Below the pieces are notes generated by a model that saw only the letters and a program-made list of their open reading frames with translations, made no database searches and was not told the DNA's origin. The position numbers and the translations under genes were made by a program. This document shows positions 13,531 to 27,121 of a stretch of 64,000 bases of DNA, in pieces. Where the stretch lies: contig CAZAWR010000004.1 in the NCBI GenBank assembly GCA_964488865.1, positions 1-64,000 on the forward strand. Reading direction: 5' to 3'. Every line of letters starts with the position of its first letter. Within the stretch, counting starts at the first letter, position 1. The stretch comes from MWCO01 sp964488865. Its GTDB lineage: Bacteria > Myxococcota_A > Polyangia > Polyangiales > Polyangiaceae.

Positions 13531-13537
13531 ATAGAAT
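13510..13537 (+). promoter_or_regulatory. Candidate promoter of the radical SAM-HD-DUF2284 operon
   Basis: TTGCAA at 13510-13515 and TAGAAT at 13532-13537 are separated by 16 bases. Both hexamers are close to the sigma70 consensus, which is unusual in this GC-rich setting. The spacer is almost all G-runs. The leader to the radical SAM start at 13637 would be about 90 bases. The 22-bp repeats end about 110 bases upstream of it. Confidence 0.5.
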
Positions 13538-13636
13538 GAACTCTGATGAGACGGTGGGGGTGAGGAGGGCGTTGAGCCGACGGATCGCGTGTGGTAGCCT
13601 CTCGAGCACCACGTGCCACTACACTAGGGGTCACCC

Positions 13637-14569
13637 ATGCTCACGGACTTGACAGTTGAGCTCAGCCAAGCGTGCCCGAACCGGTGCCTATTTTGCTCGT
13701 CGCTGGCGAGGCCGGAGTCCGTGCACCTTGTCGATCGAGCCACCGTCCGGAGCATCGCACGACAGGCGGTGGTCCTTGGCCTGCGCCACATCTCCCTGTC
13801 GGGAGGCGAGCCTTTGGAGCACCCCGAACTCGAGGGGGTGGTCGCGGACCTGCGAGAGTTCGGGCTCGCGGTTCATCTGTACACGACCGGGATCGTCCGT
13901 CGCGACGGTGTTGCGACCGCGTTTCGCGGGTGGCGGGGCATCGCGGGGGCTGTGCACGCGCTCGTGTTCAACGTCCAGTCCGTGGACCCCATCGTGCACG
14001 ACGAGCTGGTCGGACGGGCGGGGGCACTGGCGTTGACGACGGCGTCGATGCAGGCGGCCCTCGAGGCGGGGTGCAAGGTCGAGGTGCACATCGTGCCGAA
14101 CCGCATCAACATCGCGTCCATCGAACGCACGGTTCGCGCGCTGTGGGCGAAGGGTGTCAGGCAGGTTTCGCTCCTGCGCCTCGTGCGACAAGGGTACGCG
14201 CGCGACAACGCGCGGCGGCTCGAGCCGACGCCTTCCGATCTCGCGAGCCTGCGTGAGGCAGCCGTGCGCTTGCAGACGAACGCGCCGGAGGGTGGCCTGC
14301 GGCTCGGGATACCGTTTTCCGGCATGGTCGGTCCCCGCGCGCAGTGCAACGCCGGGCTGACGAAGCTCATCATCCGGTATGACGGCCGGGTGTTTCCCTG
14401 CGAGGCGTTCAAGGATCGGCCGGATGGCGAGTTTGCCCTGGGCGATGTGCGTCGTGACAGTCTGATGAGCATGCTGGGCAACGGGCCGGCGTTGGTCCCG
14501 TTGTCGCGGCTTCGGTCTCGCCTGTCTGGTGGCGAGACTTGTCCTGCCCAGGTTGGCTGCGAGGGGTGA
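13637..14569 (+). CDS. Radical SAM protein with SPASM/twitch-like C-terminus
   Basis: A 310-aa enzyme. C13-x3-C17-x2-C20 (CPNRCLFC) binds the catalytic 4Fe-4S cluster, and LSGGEP is the SAM-contacting strand. Towards the end, C237 and C255 (in YDGRVFPCEAF) with C302 and C308 resemble the auxiliary-cluster part of SPASM or twitch proteins, followed by the typical GDVRRDSL helix. Such enzymes modify peptides or small molecules; the substrate here is unknown and no small precursor-peptide gene is visible next to it. ATG at 13637 has AGGGG six bases upstream. The HD gene follows after five bases and a third gene overlaps that, so the three are one operon embedded in a BREX locus. Confidence 0.85.
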   Translation: MLTDLTVELSQACPNRCLFCSSLARPESVHLVDRATVRSIARQAVVLGLRHISLSGGEPLEHPELEGVVADLREFGLAVHLYTTGIVRRDGVATAFRGWRGIAGAVHALVFNVQSVDPIVHDELVGRAGALALTTASMQAALEAGCKVEVHIVPNRINIASIERTVRALWAKGVRQVSLLRLVRQGYARDNARRLEPTPSDLASLREAAVRLQTNAPEGGLRLGIPFSGMVGPRAQCNAGLTKLIIRYDGRVFPCEAFKDRPDGEFALGDVRRDSLMSMLGNGPALVPLSRLRSRLSGGETCPAQVGCEG

Positions 14570-14574
14570 CGGGG

Positions 14575-16116
14575 ATGGATCCACTCACGATAACGGTCGA
14601 CAGTTCCAAACCTCGCGAGCAGTTGAGTCTAGAGAAGCTGTCGTCGAAGAATCTCACGGCATTCCTCTCGCCGGAAACCCTGGAGACGGTCAAGCAAGTC
14701 CTCAAAGGAGACTCTACAGACCCAGCCGCTCCCCTGTCGCCTACGAAGCTTCGTTGGATGTGGAAGACGCTCCTGATCGAAGCGATCCACTTTCTGAGAA
14801 TCAATGACTGTCGCGAACGCGCTTTTCTGCGGGACCGCGATCAGCCTTGGTCACAAGCCAACAAAACACACATGGGAGATGAGGGCGCAGCTGACGCTGC
14901 TCGACTCAACGCTTACGGTATCGAGGCACTCTCAAAGTACTTCGAGCGCTTCAACGACTTTGAGTCAACTCTTTATGGCGTCGACAGGCACTACCGAGAT
15001 CATATTGAGCACCCCGTTCATGTATGGCTCCTCGGGATGCACGTTCTGGATCGGTACGGCTCCGAGTTCTCTTTTCGTTCCAGCGCAGCGGTCAAGGTCA
15101 TGGATTCGGAAGCCGCCGATCCAGCGTGGGACTGCTTCGTCCAACAGAAGAAGCGGTGCAAGGTCGAGGACTGCGAGGACTGTTCGGAGAACTCAGGGTG
15201 CCAGAACCTTCTCATTTCCACGGCGGAGCTGGGCGCGATGTGGACCATTGTCGCGCTGACACACGACCTTGGGTACCCTCTCGAGAAGGTGGAACGGATC
15301 AACGACAAGCTTGAGGAAATGCTCAACGAGTTTGGGAACATCGCGTTTGCGCGCTCAACGTTCCAGTTCACCTCGCAACACGATCACTTGGTTCAGGCTC
15401 TGCTAAAGATCATTGGCTCAACCGCGGAGTACGTTGGCAAAGGACGGTGGCAGACTCGGCTGCGTTCGAAGTATCACTCTAAGTTCGCACGGTCCTGGGA
15501 AGACTTCGATCACGGAATCGTGAGTAGTCTGATCCTGCTGCGCGCTCTGACCTTCTTTCTTGAAACCGACATCACTCAGGACACCAGAAAGCCCCTCGAT
15601 GGCGAAGACGCGCGACAGTTCGTAGTGCGAAGCGAGATTCTGCACGCGATTGCGGCGCATACCGCACCCAAAGTGTATCATTTGCGCGCGAATACGCTCC
15701 CCTTTCTGCTGGTGTTGTGCGACGACCTGCAGGAATGGGGGCGCCCAACCATGGCGGACATAAAGGCCGGAGACCTGACGGGGAGCGCGAAGCAAGTTAC
15801 GTTGAAGATTGTGATCGAGGGAGAGAAGAGCGAGATCGAGTGCAAGATCGTACACAATGAGGACTGGGACCTCGACGCTCAGAAGCGTCACGCTAGGCAT
15901 GTGTTCAAAGTGTGGCATGAACGCCTCCGGCCGGCCCTCGATGACTGTGATCGGAAGATGAAGCTGGTGTGGAAGATCTCGTTCGGTCCCGACACGAAGC
16001 CCTGGATGCTTACTATCGATTCGCAGCAAAGAGTATTCGAGATCGTCAAAGCAAAGGCGCCAAGCAAGGATGGTCTCCACCAGGATCCTTTCGATCTCTA
16101 CGAAGATGCGCGGTGA
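14575..16116 (+). CDS. HD-type phosphohydrolase-like protein with internal Cys cluster
   Basis: A 513-aa protein with an HD arrangement: HYRDHIEHPVHVWLLG (H139, H143, H146, H149), the central H230-D231 in THDLGYP, DHG at 312-314, H362 in AIAAHTAP and D383-D384 in LCDDLQEWGRP. Such proteins hydrolyse phosphate esters, often of nucleotides, with bound metal. Unusually, C187, C195, C200, C203 and C209 form a cluster between the first His motif and the HD pair, suggesting a zinc or iron-sulfur site. ATG at 14575 follows the radical SAM stop by five bases; an in-frame TTG at 14539 would overlap it and is less likely. Base composition is visibly less GC-rich than the flanking BREX genes, suggesting separate origin. 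Confidence 0.8.
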   Translation: MDPLTITVDSSKPREQLSLEKLSSKNLTAFLSPETLETVKQVLKGDSTDPAAPLSPTKLRWMWKTLLIEAIHFLRINDCRERAFLRDRDQPWSQANKTHMGDEGAADAARLNAYGIEALSKYFERFNDFESTLYGVDRHYRDHIEHPVHVWLLGMHVLDRYGSEFSFRSSAAVKVMDSEAADPAWDCFVQQKKRCKVEDCEDCSENSGCQNLLISTAELGAMWTIVALTHDLGYPLEKVERINDKLEEMLNEFGNIAFARSTFQFTSQHDHLVQALLKIIGSTAEYVGKGRWQTRLRSKYHSKFARSWEDFDHGIVSSLILLRALTFFLETDITQDTRKPLDGEDARQFVVRSEILHAIAAHTAPKVYHLRANTLPFLLVLCDDLQEWGRPTMADIKAGDLTGSAKQVTLKIVIEGEKSEIECKIVHNEDWDLDAQKRHARHVFKVWHERLRPALDDCDRKMKLVWKISFGPDTKPWMLTIDSQQRVFEIVKAKAPSKDGLHQDPFDLYEDAR

Positions 16117-16676
16117 TGAGACAGACCAGGCAGCATGCAACGCCATCGCGAAATGTAACAGTTGCAGAGTATCGAGGTAGTTGCTACCGCGACGCAGTTG
16201 TCTGCACCCCCCAAACTTTCTCCGACCTCTGCCACGAAGGCTGCGTCAACTACGGCAAGAAGCTCAGCTGCCCGCCCTTCGCTCCCCCCTTCACATCCTT
16301 CGCCCGCGGCCGCTCCCGCCTCGACGTCCTCTGCTTCCGCATCGATCTCGACATCTACGCAGACCTCACCCCTTACAATCGCGTCCGTGCGGCCAATGCC
16401 ATCCTCAAGTCCCTCATGGACCGCGAGCTGCTCGAAGCAAGGCAAGCGGGATTACGGGTGGCCGGAAGCGGGTCTTGCCGAGCCTGCCGTCCCTGTGCTG
16501 CCAAGTCCGGCGAGAGGAAGTGCAAGCGACCCAACCGGCGCATCTTCAGCCTCGAGGCCATGGGCGTGAACGTCGACCTCCTCGTCCAGCTCTGCTTCGG
16601 CTTCCCCCTCCTCTGGTACGCCAACAAGACTGCCCCTGCCTACACATGTACCGTGGGCGCCATCTTGCGACCGTAG
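16116..16676 (+). CDS. DUF2284-like predicted metal-binding protein
   Basis: A 186-aa Cys-rich protein. CHEGCVNYGKKLSCPPFAPP (C39, C43, C52), a later CRACRPC group and a C-terminal APAYTCTVGAIL match the DUF2284 family of predicted metal-binding proteins, whose function is unknown. The ATG lies in TGATG with the HD gene stop, so translation is coupled. It is the last gene of the radical SAM cassette; its stop faces the AAA ATPase stop across 22 bases. A role as electron donor or metal carrier for the radical SAM protein is possible but only inferred. Confidence 0.75.
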   Translation: MRQTRQHATPSRNVTVAEYRGSCYRDAVVCTPQTFSDLCHEGCVNYGKKLSCPPFAPPFTSFARGRSRLDVLCFRIDLDIYADLTPYNRVRAANAILKSLMDRELLEARQAGLRVAGSGSCRACRPCAAKSGERKCKRPNRRIFSLEAMGVNVDLLVQLCFGFPLLWYANKTAPAYTCTVGAILRP

Positions 16677-16698
16677 GTCCCCTATTCGCCTGTCAACG

Positions 16699-17867
16699 TC
16701 ACGGATTGACCCCGCCCAGCAACCCCTGCTTCCACAACGCTCCCAGCGGGTCCCCCGCCTCCACCAACGCTCGCACCTGCTCGTCGTCGCACGCCCGGTG
16801 CACCTGCGTGAACCCGTCTCGCTTCTCGAGCCAGTACACCTCCTCCGTCGAGGCCGCATTCAGCAAGTCCGGCGAGTGGGTGCTCGCCATCACTTGCCCT
16901 CCTCGCCTCGCGTAGTCCCGGAACTCCTCCGCCAGCTCCGAAAGCAGCGTCGGATAGAGCTGATTCTCGGGCTCCTCGATGCACAGCAGCGGGTGGGGCG
17001 CCGGGTCGTGCAAGAGCACGAGGTACGCAAACATCTTGATCGTGCCGTCCGACACATACCGGGCCACGAACGGGTCGCGGAAGGAACCGTCTTGAAAACG
17101 CAGCACGAGCCGGCCGTCCACCGTCTCGGTCGCTTCCACGTGGGCCACGCCCGGCACCCTCTGCTTCATCCGCTCGAGAATCGCGTCGAACACCGGACGG
17201 TGTCGCTCGTATAGGTACTGCGTCACCAGCGAGAGGTTGTCCCCCTCGGGCGAGAGGTGCTCCGCGTAGCCCGCCTCCTGGCTCGGGCGCGCCGCCTGGA
17301 TGTGGAAGTCCGAGAGATGCCAGCGCTCGATCAGACGCCGAAACGAGCTGACCACCTTGAACCGCTGGAACTGTCCGAGCCCCTTGATCGCAAGGATGTC
17401 GGGGGACTCCAGACGTTGCGACTCTCGCTTCATCTCGGCATCCGGGGTCCCGTACTCGACCTCGTTCGTCACGGCCGACCCCTCACCGTGGTTGAAGTCC
17501 AGGAAGTGCCACGGCTGCCCGTAGCGGCCCCTCCGATACTTCAGCAGCTCACGCGCCACGATCGCGCGACCCTCGCGCTCCGCGATCTCCAGGTGGTAGG
17601 TCACCAGAGGGCCGCCGTCTTCCCGGAACTTCACCTCGAACACGATCGGCCCCTCGGTGTCGCGGCTCCGCACCTCGCGGCCCCCCCCGCGACGCGTCAC
17701 CGCCACGTGCACGTTGTCCAGCAGAGCATCGCGCAGAAACGCAAAGACGTCGAAGAGGGTGGACTTGCCCGTCCCGTTGGCTCCCACGAACAGGGCCAGC
17801 GGAGGGATGTCGTCGACCGTCACGTCCTTGAACACCCGGAAGTTCTCGACCTTCAGCTGCTGGATCC

Positions 17868-17871
<4 letters not shown>
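16699..17871 (-). CDS. AAA (RecF/OLD-like) ATPase coupled to pglX
   Basis: A 390-aa SMC/RecF-type ATPase: Walker A GANGTGKST at 30-38, a signature-like YVSDGTIKMF, Walker B LLCIEEPEN near 295-303 and H-loop STHSP at 330-334. This is the AAA_21 class found in OLD, RloC-like and many defence proteins, here without a fused Toprim or nuclease domain. Its ATG overlaps the pglX stop as ATGA, so it is translated with pglX. It is not a core BREX type 6 component, so it is either an accessory of this locus or an acquired passenger. Its partner effector, if any, is not obvious. Confidence 0.85.
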
Positions 17872-22040
<4,169 letters not shown>

Positions 22041-22062
22041 GGGGAGTCGAGAGGGACCAATT

Positions 22063-25000
22063 TCACACCAGCCTTACACGGGCTCCCGCCCGCACGTGCT
22101 CCAACAGCTTCGCCTTCACTTCGTCCACCAGCGCCTCCACATCGCCTTCCGTCACCACCTCCCGGTTCCGCAACCGCAAGTCCACCCTCTGGATCATCGG
22201 CTTCTCCCCCTCGCTCAGGATCTCATCCAGCGCGTCGTTCGCCCTGTCTTCCGCCCTTCGCAGCGCCAGCAGGAACGGGTCCTTCAACGCCACCAGCGAC
22301 GGCGCCACCGCCTCGGCCGTGGTGTCCGTCGCCACCTTCGCAAGAGGACGCAGCACGTGGTGGGACTGCTCCCCGGTCAGCGTGCTGAACCCTTCCCGGG
22401 CCTTCACCCGGCCGCGGGCCTGCTCCGCCAGCACCTCTTGTCCTTCGAGCAGCCGTCGGCGCTCCGCCGCATACGCCTGGCGCACGTCCTCGAGATCGCT
22501 CGCCAACGACCCGACATCACGCCAGGGACGCTCGCTCCCGAGCTGCGACGCGATCCGTGTTCCCGCGGCCTCCACGTTCGTCGCCAGCACCTCGGCCTCC
22601 CGAAGCTGGTTCACCTGGAACGACAGCACCCGGTCCGCCTCCCGAACCGCCTCGATCGCCTCGTCGGTCAGCTCCGCCTCGTACATCTGAAGCAGCTGAA
22701 CCCCGTCGCTCAGGACGTCCAGGTACTTCTTGACCAGCTTGACCGTCGGCTTGGTCTGGCGGCAGGTGCGGATGCAATGCTCGAGGGCGTCGCCGAGCTT
22801 GCCGAACACCGCCGGCCCCTCGGGTGAACCGGGGAGACGATTGAGCTTGTCGTTCACCCCCTGCAGGTTCTTCGCGATCGTGGGGAACTGCTGGGCCACG
22901 GCGTCTGCGATGAGATGGTCCTCACGGTCCATCTTGTGACCGAGCTGCTTTTCGAAGAACTTGCAGATGCGGTTGCGCGCCGGCACCCCGATGTCGTCGT
23001 CCCCCGCGGGAAACACGTTGGTCCTGCGGAACGCTCGATCCTTGTCGAAGAGGTCTCGCACCCCGGCGTCGCGCACGGCGGTGATCTCGTGGCCGCTCTC
23101 GGGCTGGAGCCGCACCTTGCTGGCACGCAGGAGCCCCGCCACGCACGCCTTCACCACGTTCGCCGTGTAGCCGTAGGGCGGACCGCCGAAGTGAGCCAGC
23201 AGGGTCGTGCCGCCGAGTCCGCCTTCGGCTTCGATGTGCTCCTGAACTCGTCGCGGGACCACGCCGCTGCACGCGGGCACGTAGCGCCCCGAATCGAGCT
23301 CCAGTATCCCGAGCTCGCCGGTGAGAAACTTCGGCGACGGCCCCGACAGCTCGGGCTCGATGAGCTGCAAGAGCTCCGACGGCTGCACCTGGGTCGCCAC
23401 GAAGTGGGGGAACAGCTCCGGCAGCACCCGCGTGGCGGCGGCCTGAAGCGCGCCAGCGAAGGATGTCCCATGGTCCTGCGGCGCGAAACTCCGGCCCCGA
23501 AAGTACATCCTGCCCGCCATCCACGCCGCGGCCACCGCCTCCCTCACCAGCGCTTCGAGCTCCTCGCTCCGGTTCTCCTCCTGCTGCATCAGGAGCTTGC
23601 GCGCGGGGTTGAGCGATTCCCGTCGCGGCTTGTACTTCTTCACCATCCCCCGGGAACGGTGCAGCTCTCGCACGAGCTCGTCGGCGTGGTCGGAATCCCC
23701 CGCCAGCCACACGAGCCTGTGGTGCAACGCCGTCTCCGCGCTGCGCTTCACCCACGCGCTGTCGCTCCGCTCCTCCCGGGTCAAGAAGCGGAAGTCCACC
23801 TTCACCGCGGCGTCGTCCCGAGGGTCCGCGAGAATCATGTCCTCGGCGCGCCGCCCGTCGGAATACGCGCCGGCCCACGGGAACGGGCGCCCCTGCATCC
23901 GTGGACGCTCCGGCCCCGCGAGCAGCCACTTGAGCGCCTCTTGCACGATCTCGCTGCGCACTTCGAAGGGCGCACGAAGGTCCCGGCGTTCCCGTTCCCA
24001 CTCCTCCCCCGCCGACGACTGGATCTTGTACCCGCTCTTCTCCGAATACCCGAGCAGGTTCATCCGCCGCAGCGACTCGAGCGCTTCCGTCACCTCCGCG
24101 ACCTGGTTGCCACGGTCCACTCGGTCGTACAAACATTGCGCCACGAGCTTGGCATCCGTCGGCAGCGTCTCCTGAATCTGCTCGAGCAACGCCACCGCCT
24201 TGGCCGCCCGCACCATGAGCTCGCTCGCATCGTCGGCACATTGGGCGAGAACCCTCGCCATCGACGCTTGGGTGTCCGCGTCCAAGGCGGTGTGCTGCAC
24301 CTCGTAGATCCGGTCCAGCGTGACCAACGTCCCGACGGGTTGGTCCGCCAGCTTCTGGTCGCGGAACAGCTCTCCCAGCAGCTGAAGCAAACCGCGAATG
24401 GCCTGATCGTCGCCCTGCGCCCGCGCCGACCGCGTTCGCAACGCGCTCGTGATCTGCAACAACAGGTCGATGTGCCCGGGCAGCATCGGGTACACCTCGC
24501 AGAACTCCTCCGGCGTCACCGACTCACAACCGTACGCGTACAGCTTCAGGTCCGGCCTGTGTTGCTCGAACAAGCCCCGCAACACCGGCTCCATCTCGTC
24601 TTTCTTCTGCAACAACCGCTTGTGCACCACGTCCCGGATGTTCGTGGCCGCCAGGTGCACCCGCAGCTTGGCCGGGAACCGATCCTTCGCCCACACGAGG
24701 AACGAGTCGCCCGCCTGCTCGTCGAGCCGCTGCTGCCCCAACGCGATCAGCCACGCCTTGCCCTTCATCGTCGACCCGAGCGCCGTGGCGAACGCGCGCA
24801 ACCGATCGACCCGGTCCTGGCTCGAGAACACGTACTGCGACACCTCGTCGATGACCAGGAAGAGCGTGGCCGTGGGACGGCGAAACCGGAGCATGTCCTT
24901 GATGGCGGTGACGGCTTCTTCGGGCGACTCGGACCGGGTGTGGGTCCCTCCTCGGCTCGTGAACCAACTCATCGGGTCCGTGTAACGTTCCGGGTAGAGA

Positions 25001-25683
25001 GCCGACATCACCAGGGAGAAGTCTTCCTCCGCGAGCGCCCTGTCCTTCACCTCGGCCCACGGCCGGCCGAGTACCTTCCTCGCCATCGGCTCGAACCTCT
25101 GCCACTCCTTGTCCCGCTCCAGCCGCAGCTCGAAGTCGGCGACCAGGGGCTCCGTGCTGCAGTACCCGAGCCTGCGCTGCACCTGCCGCACCGCCGTGGC
25201 ATGCACGTGCTCGTTGTCCCTCGCACTACTGCCGACGTCGAACACCACCGCGAGCGGATCGACCTTCGTGCGCAGCGCGGTCCACGCCTCCCGAAGCTCC
25301 CCGGCCCGGGGTGACGTGTCCCTGCGCAGCCACGCCTCAGTCAACGACGTGCCGTCCTGAAGCGCGACCCCGTCGAGCGCGAGACCCAGCAGCTTGGCAA
25401 AGCTCGACTTGCCGGAGCCGTAGAACCCGGAGATCCATGCGTTGGGCAGCTCCGGTCCGCCAGCCTTGTCGAGCTCCGATGCGATGCCCGTCAGGAGCCG
25501 CACGTACTGTTCGTGGATGCCGTTCGGCACGCGACGGTGGTTCGGATGCCCCTCGGGCCACCCTCCGGTGATGATGTACTCACCGACTTCGTCCATGAGC
25601 TTCGCCGGGCTCTGCTCGTGGAAGTAGACGACCGGCGGGATGTCACGTGTCACGTCCCACAGAAAAAGGTCTCGAATGAGCAT
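22063..25683 (-). CDS. brxC: BREX P-loop protein BrxC
   Basis: A 1206-aa ATPase, the large P-loop component of BREX. Walker A GFYGSGKSS lies at 86-94 and an LFLVIDEV Walker B-like strand near residue 280. The N-terminus LIRDLFLWDVTRDIPPVVYF is typical of the family. I start at the ATG at 25683, which has GAGGGG five bases upstream; a GTG one codon earlier is also open. It lies between brxB (20 bases) and pglX (22 bases), as in BREX types 1, 5 and 6. BrxC is required for both methylation and exclusion in studied systems. Confidence 0.92.
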   Translation of the reverse strand: MLIRDLFLWDVTRDIPPVVYFHEQSPAKLMDEVGEYIITGGWPEGHPNHRRVPNGIHEQYVRLLTGIASELDKAGGPELPNAWISGFYGSGKSSFAKLLGLALDGVALQDGTSLTEAWLRRDTSPRAGELREAWTALRTKVDPLAVVFDVGSSARDNEHVHATAVRQVQRRLGYCSTEPLVADFELRLERDKEWQRFEPMARKVLGRPWAEVKDRALAEEDFSLVMSALYPERYTDPMSWFTSRGGTHTRSESPEEAVTAIKDMLRFRRPTATLFLVIDEVSQYVFSSQDRVDRLRAFATALGSTMKGKAWLIALGQQRLDEQAGDSFLVWAKDRFPAKLRVHLAATNIRDVVHKRLLQKKDEMEPVLRGLFEQHRPDLKLYAYGCESVTPEEFCEVYPMLPGHIDLLLQITSALRTRSARAQGDDQAIRGLLQLLGELFRDQKLADQPVGTLVTLDRIYEVQHTALDADTQASMARVLAQCADDASELMVRAAKAVALLEQIQETLPTDAKLVAQCLYDRVDRGNQVAEVTEALESLRRMNLLGYSEKSGYKIQSSAGEEWERERRDLRAPFEVRSEIVQEALKWLLAGPERPRMQGRPFPWAGAYSDGRRAEDMILADPRDDAAVKVDFRFLTREERSDSAWVKRSAETALHHRLVWLAGDSDHADELVRELHRSRGMVKKYKPRRESLNPARKLLMQQEENRSEELEALVREAVAAAWMAGRMYFRGRSFAPQDHGTSFAGALQAAATRVLPELFPHFVATQVQPSELLQLIEPELSGPSPKFLTGELGILELDSGRYVPACSGVVPRRVQEHIEAEGGLGGTTLLAHFGGPPYGYTANVVKACVAGLLRASKVRLQPESGHEITAVRDAGVRDLFDKDRAFRRTNVFPAGDDDIGVPARNRICKFFEKQLGHKMDREDHLIADAVAQQFPTIAKNLQGVNDKLNRLPGSPEGPAVFGKLGDALEHCIRTCRQTKPTVKLVKKYLDVLSDGVQLLQMYEAELTDEAIEAVREADRVLSFQVNQLREAEVLATNVEAAGTRIASQLGSERPWRDVGSLASDLEDVRQAYAAERRRLLEGQEVLAEQARGRVKAREGFSTLTGEQSHHVLRPLAKVATDTTAEAVAPSLVALKDPFLLALRRAEDRANDALDEILSEGEKPMIQRVDLRLRNREVVTEGDVEALVDEVKAKLLEHVRAGARVRLV

Positions 25684-25703
25684 CACGTCCCCTCGGGCAG
25701 TCC

Positions 25704-26342
25704 CTAACCGTAGATTCTGGGCCGGTAGTCGCTGTCCGGCTCGAGCATTCCCATGAAGGAGAGCGAGGTCTGGCCCCTGCGCTCACCAGGGTACAGCAGC
25801 ACGACCGGCACGTTGCCCGTCTTGCCGTCGAGGTGGCGCAGCAGCGCCGAGGAGCGGAAGAAGGGATAGAGGGCACCGGCGCGTCCGATCACAACGAGCA
25901 TGCGGTCTGCCTTGTCGGGGTGCCGCTTCACGTGCTCGCCAAGGATGCGACTGCAATCTGCCGCGATCCCGTCGACCCCCTCGATGAGCGGAGTCAGCTT
26001 CGACTTCACGTACCCGAGTCCTCGGGACGGATCGATCCTCGCCATCCGGCGTTCCATCTCCATGACGCGCTCGTCCCAATCCCCCTGCTGCGCTCGAACA
26101 CGATCGAGAAGGAGCTGCTGCAGGTCCAGGGTCACCACCACCCAACCGTGCCCCTCGAGGTCCCGACTGAGCCGCTGCACACCCGCGCGCAGCTTGAACT
26201 CCTCCTTGGGGTGGTACACGAGGATCGCGAACCGGTAGTTACGCATCGTGCTGATGCGCGGACCGTCCTCGTGGACGAGATCGCGACGCAGGGCAGCGAA
26301 TGCTTCCTGCAACGGCGTTGGCTGAAACAGAGACTCGCTCAT
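25704..26342 (-). CDS. brxB: BREX protein BrxB (DUF1788)
   Basis: A 212-aa protein matching the DUF1788 family: FAILVYHPKEEFKLR near the start, an Rossmann-like centre, and RMLVVIGRAGALYPFFRSSALL followed by VPVVLLYPGERRG and SFMGML. No catalytic motif is known for the family. The ATG at 26342 overlaps the brxA stop (ATGA), so they are coupled. Confidence 0.92.
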   Translation of the reverse strand: MSESLFQPTPLQEAFAALRRDLVHEDGPRISTMRNYRFAILVYHPKEEFKLRAGVQRLSRDLEGHGWVVVTLDLQQLLLDRVRAQQGDWDERVMEMERRMARIDPSRGLGYVKSKLTPLIEGVDGIAADCSRILGEHVKRHPDKADRMLVVIGRAGALYPFFRSSALLRHLDGKTGNVPVVLLYPGERRGQTSLSFMGMLEPDSDYRPRIYG

Positions 26343-27121
26343 GGGTCAGCTCCTTCGTTCCGCGGCTCGCTCCCGAGCATTCCGTCCGCCCACCCATCGA
26401 GCGTGGGGTAGACCCATCCGAAATCCACCAGGTCCCCCTGCCGCTCGAACGCCAGCGACGACAACCCCCGCAGCCGCTCCACCAGCACCGCCCCCTCCAG
26501 CCCGACCGAAGCAACGTACGGGTTGTCGAGGAGCGAGCCTTCGATCCGGACCTCGCGCAGGAGGTACATCAGGTACGAGAGCGCGTCGTCCGGCACGCGC
26601 GGCAGAAGAAGCGGGCGCGGGTCCCGGACCGAACCCACCAACCCAGCCGACAACGCCGCCGACAACAGCTTGCTCGCGAACTGAATCTTCGTCGGCATCG
26701 TCCACCGATCCGGCCCCTGCGCCCCCACCCACCCCACCACGAGGTCGCGCGTGACCTCGGCCCGCGTTCCCTCGCGACGGCGCACGAGGTAGTCACCAGA
26801 GAACGCCCGGTAGAGCGGATCGGCCAGCTGCAGATGCCAGTGGCAGACGACTTGCCGCGTGGCGGGAGACATCTCCCTCCAGCGTCGCAAGGTGCGAAGC
26901 GCCGACGGAAACGCGTCGAACCGCGCCCGCATGTTGCTGAGCAGCACCTCGACGCGCGACAGGCTCCTGGCCCCGAACCAGTACTGGTCGAACGCCTGCT
27001 TCGCGCCCGCGGTGGGGTCGCCGTTCGTGTGGTGCCAGTAGGCGCGCGCATCCTCCACTTCGAGCGCGCACTTGAGCAGCCGTGTGTGAACGCGCGTCTC
27101 CTCCGCGACCGCGCCGGTCAC
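26339..27121 (-). CDS. brxA: BREX protein BrxA (DUF1819)
   Basis: A 260-aa DUF1819-type protein: an early LLKCALEVEDARAYW helix, RRWREMSPATRQVV and a central HWHLQLADPLYRAF segment, ending with DFGWVYPTLDGW. In other bacteria BrxA is a small DNA-binding protein. The GTG start at 27121 overlaps the brxE stop (GTGA); the frame stays open further upstream but that stretch lies over brxE. Its stop overlaps brxB. Confidence 0.9.
   Translation of the reverse strand: MTGAVAEETRVHTRLLKCALEVEDARAYWHHTNGDPTAGAKQAFDQYWFGARSLSRVEVLLSNMRARFDAFPSALRTLRRWREMSPATRQVVCHWHLQLADPLYRAFSGDYLVRRREGTRAEVTRDLVVGWVGAQGPDRWTMPTKIQFASKLLSAALSAGLVGSVRDPRPLLLPRVPDDALSYLMYLLREVRIEGSLLDNPYVASVGLEGAVLVERLRGLSSLAFERQGDLVDFGWVYPTLDGWADGMLGSEPRNEGADP

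Noticed and set aside
13637..14569. Prokaryotic viperin
   Set aside because: The CxxxCxxC enzyme has a C-terminal SPASM-like Cys set and lacks viperin-like sequence around the cluster motif, as far as can be judged by eye.
22915..25314. 799-codon open frame on the plus strand opposite brxC
   Set aside because: It mirrors brxC in high-GC DNA, has Arg/Pro/His/Leu-biased translation and no family features; brxC is clearly the gene.
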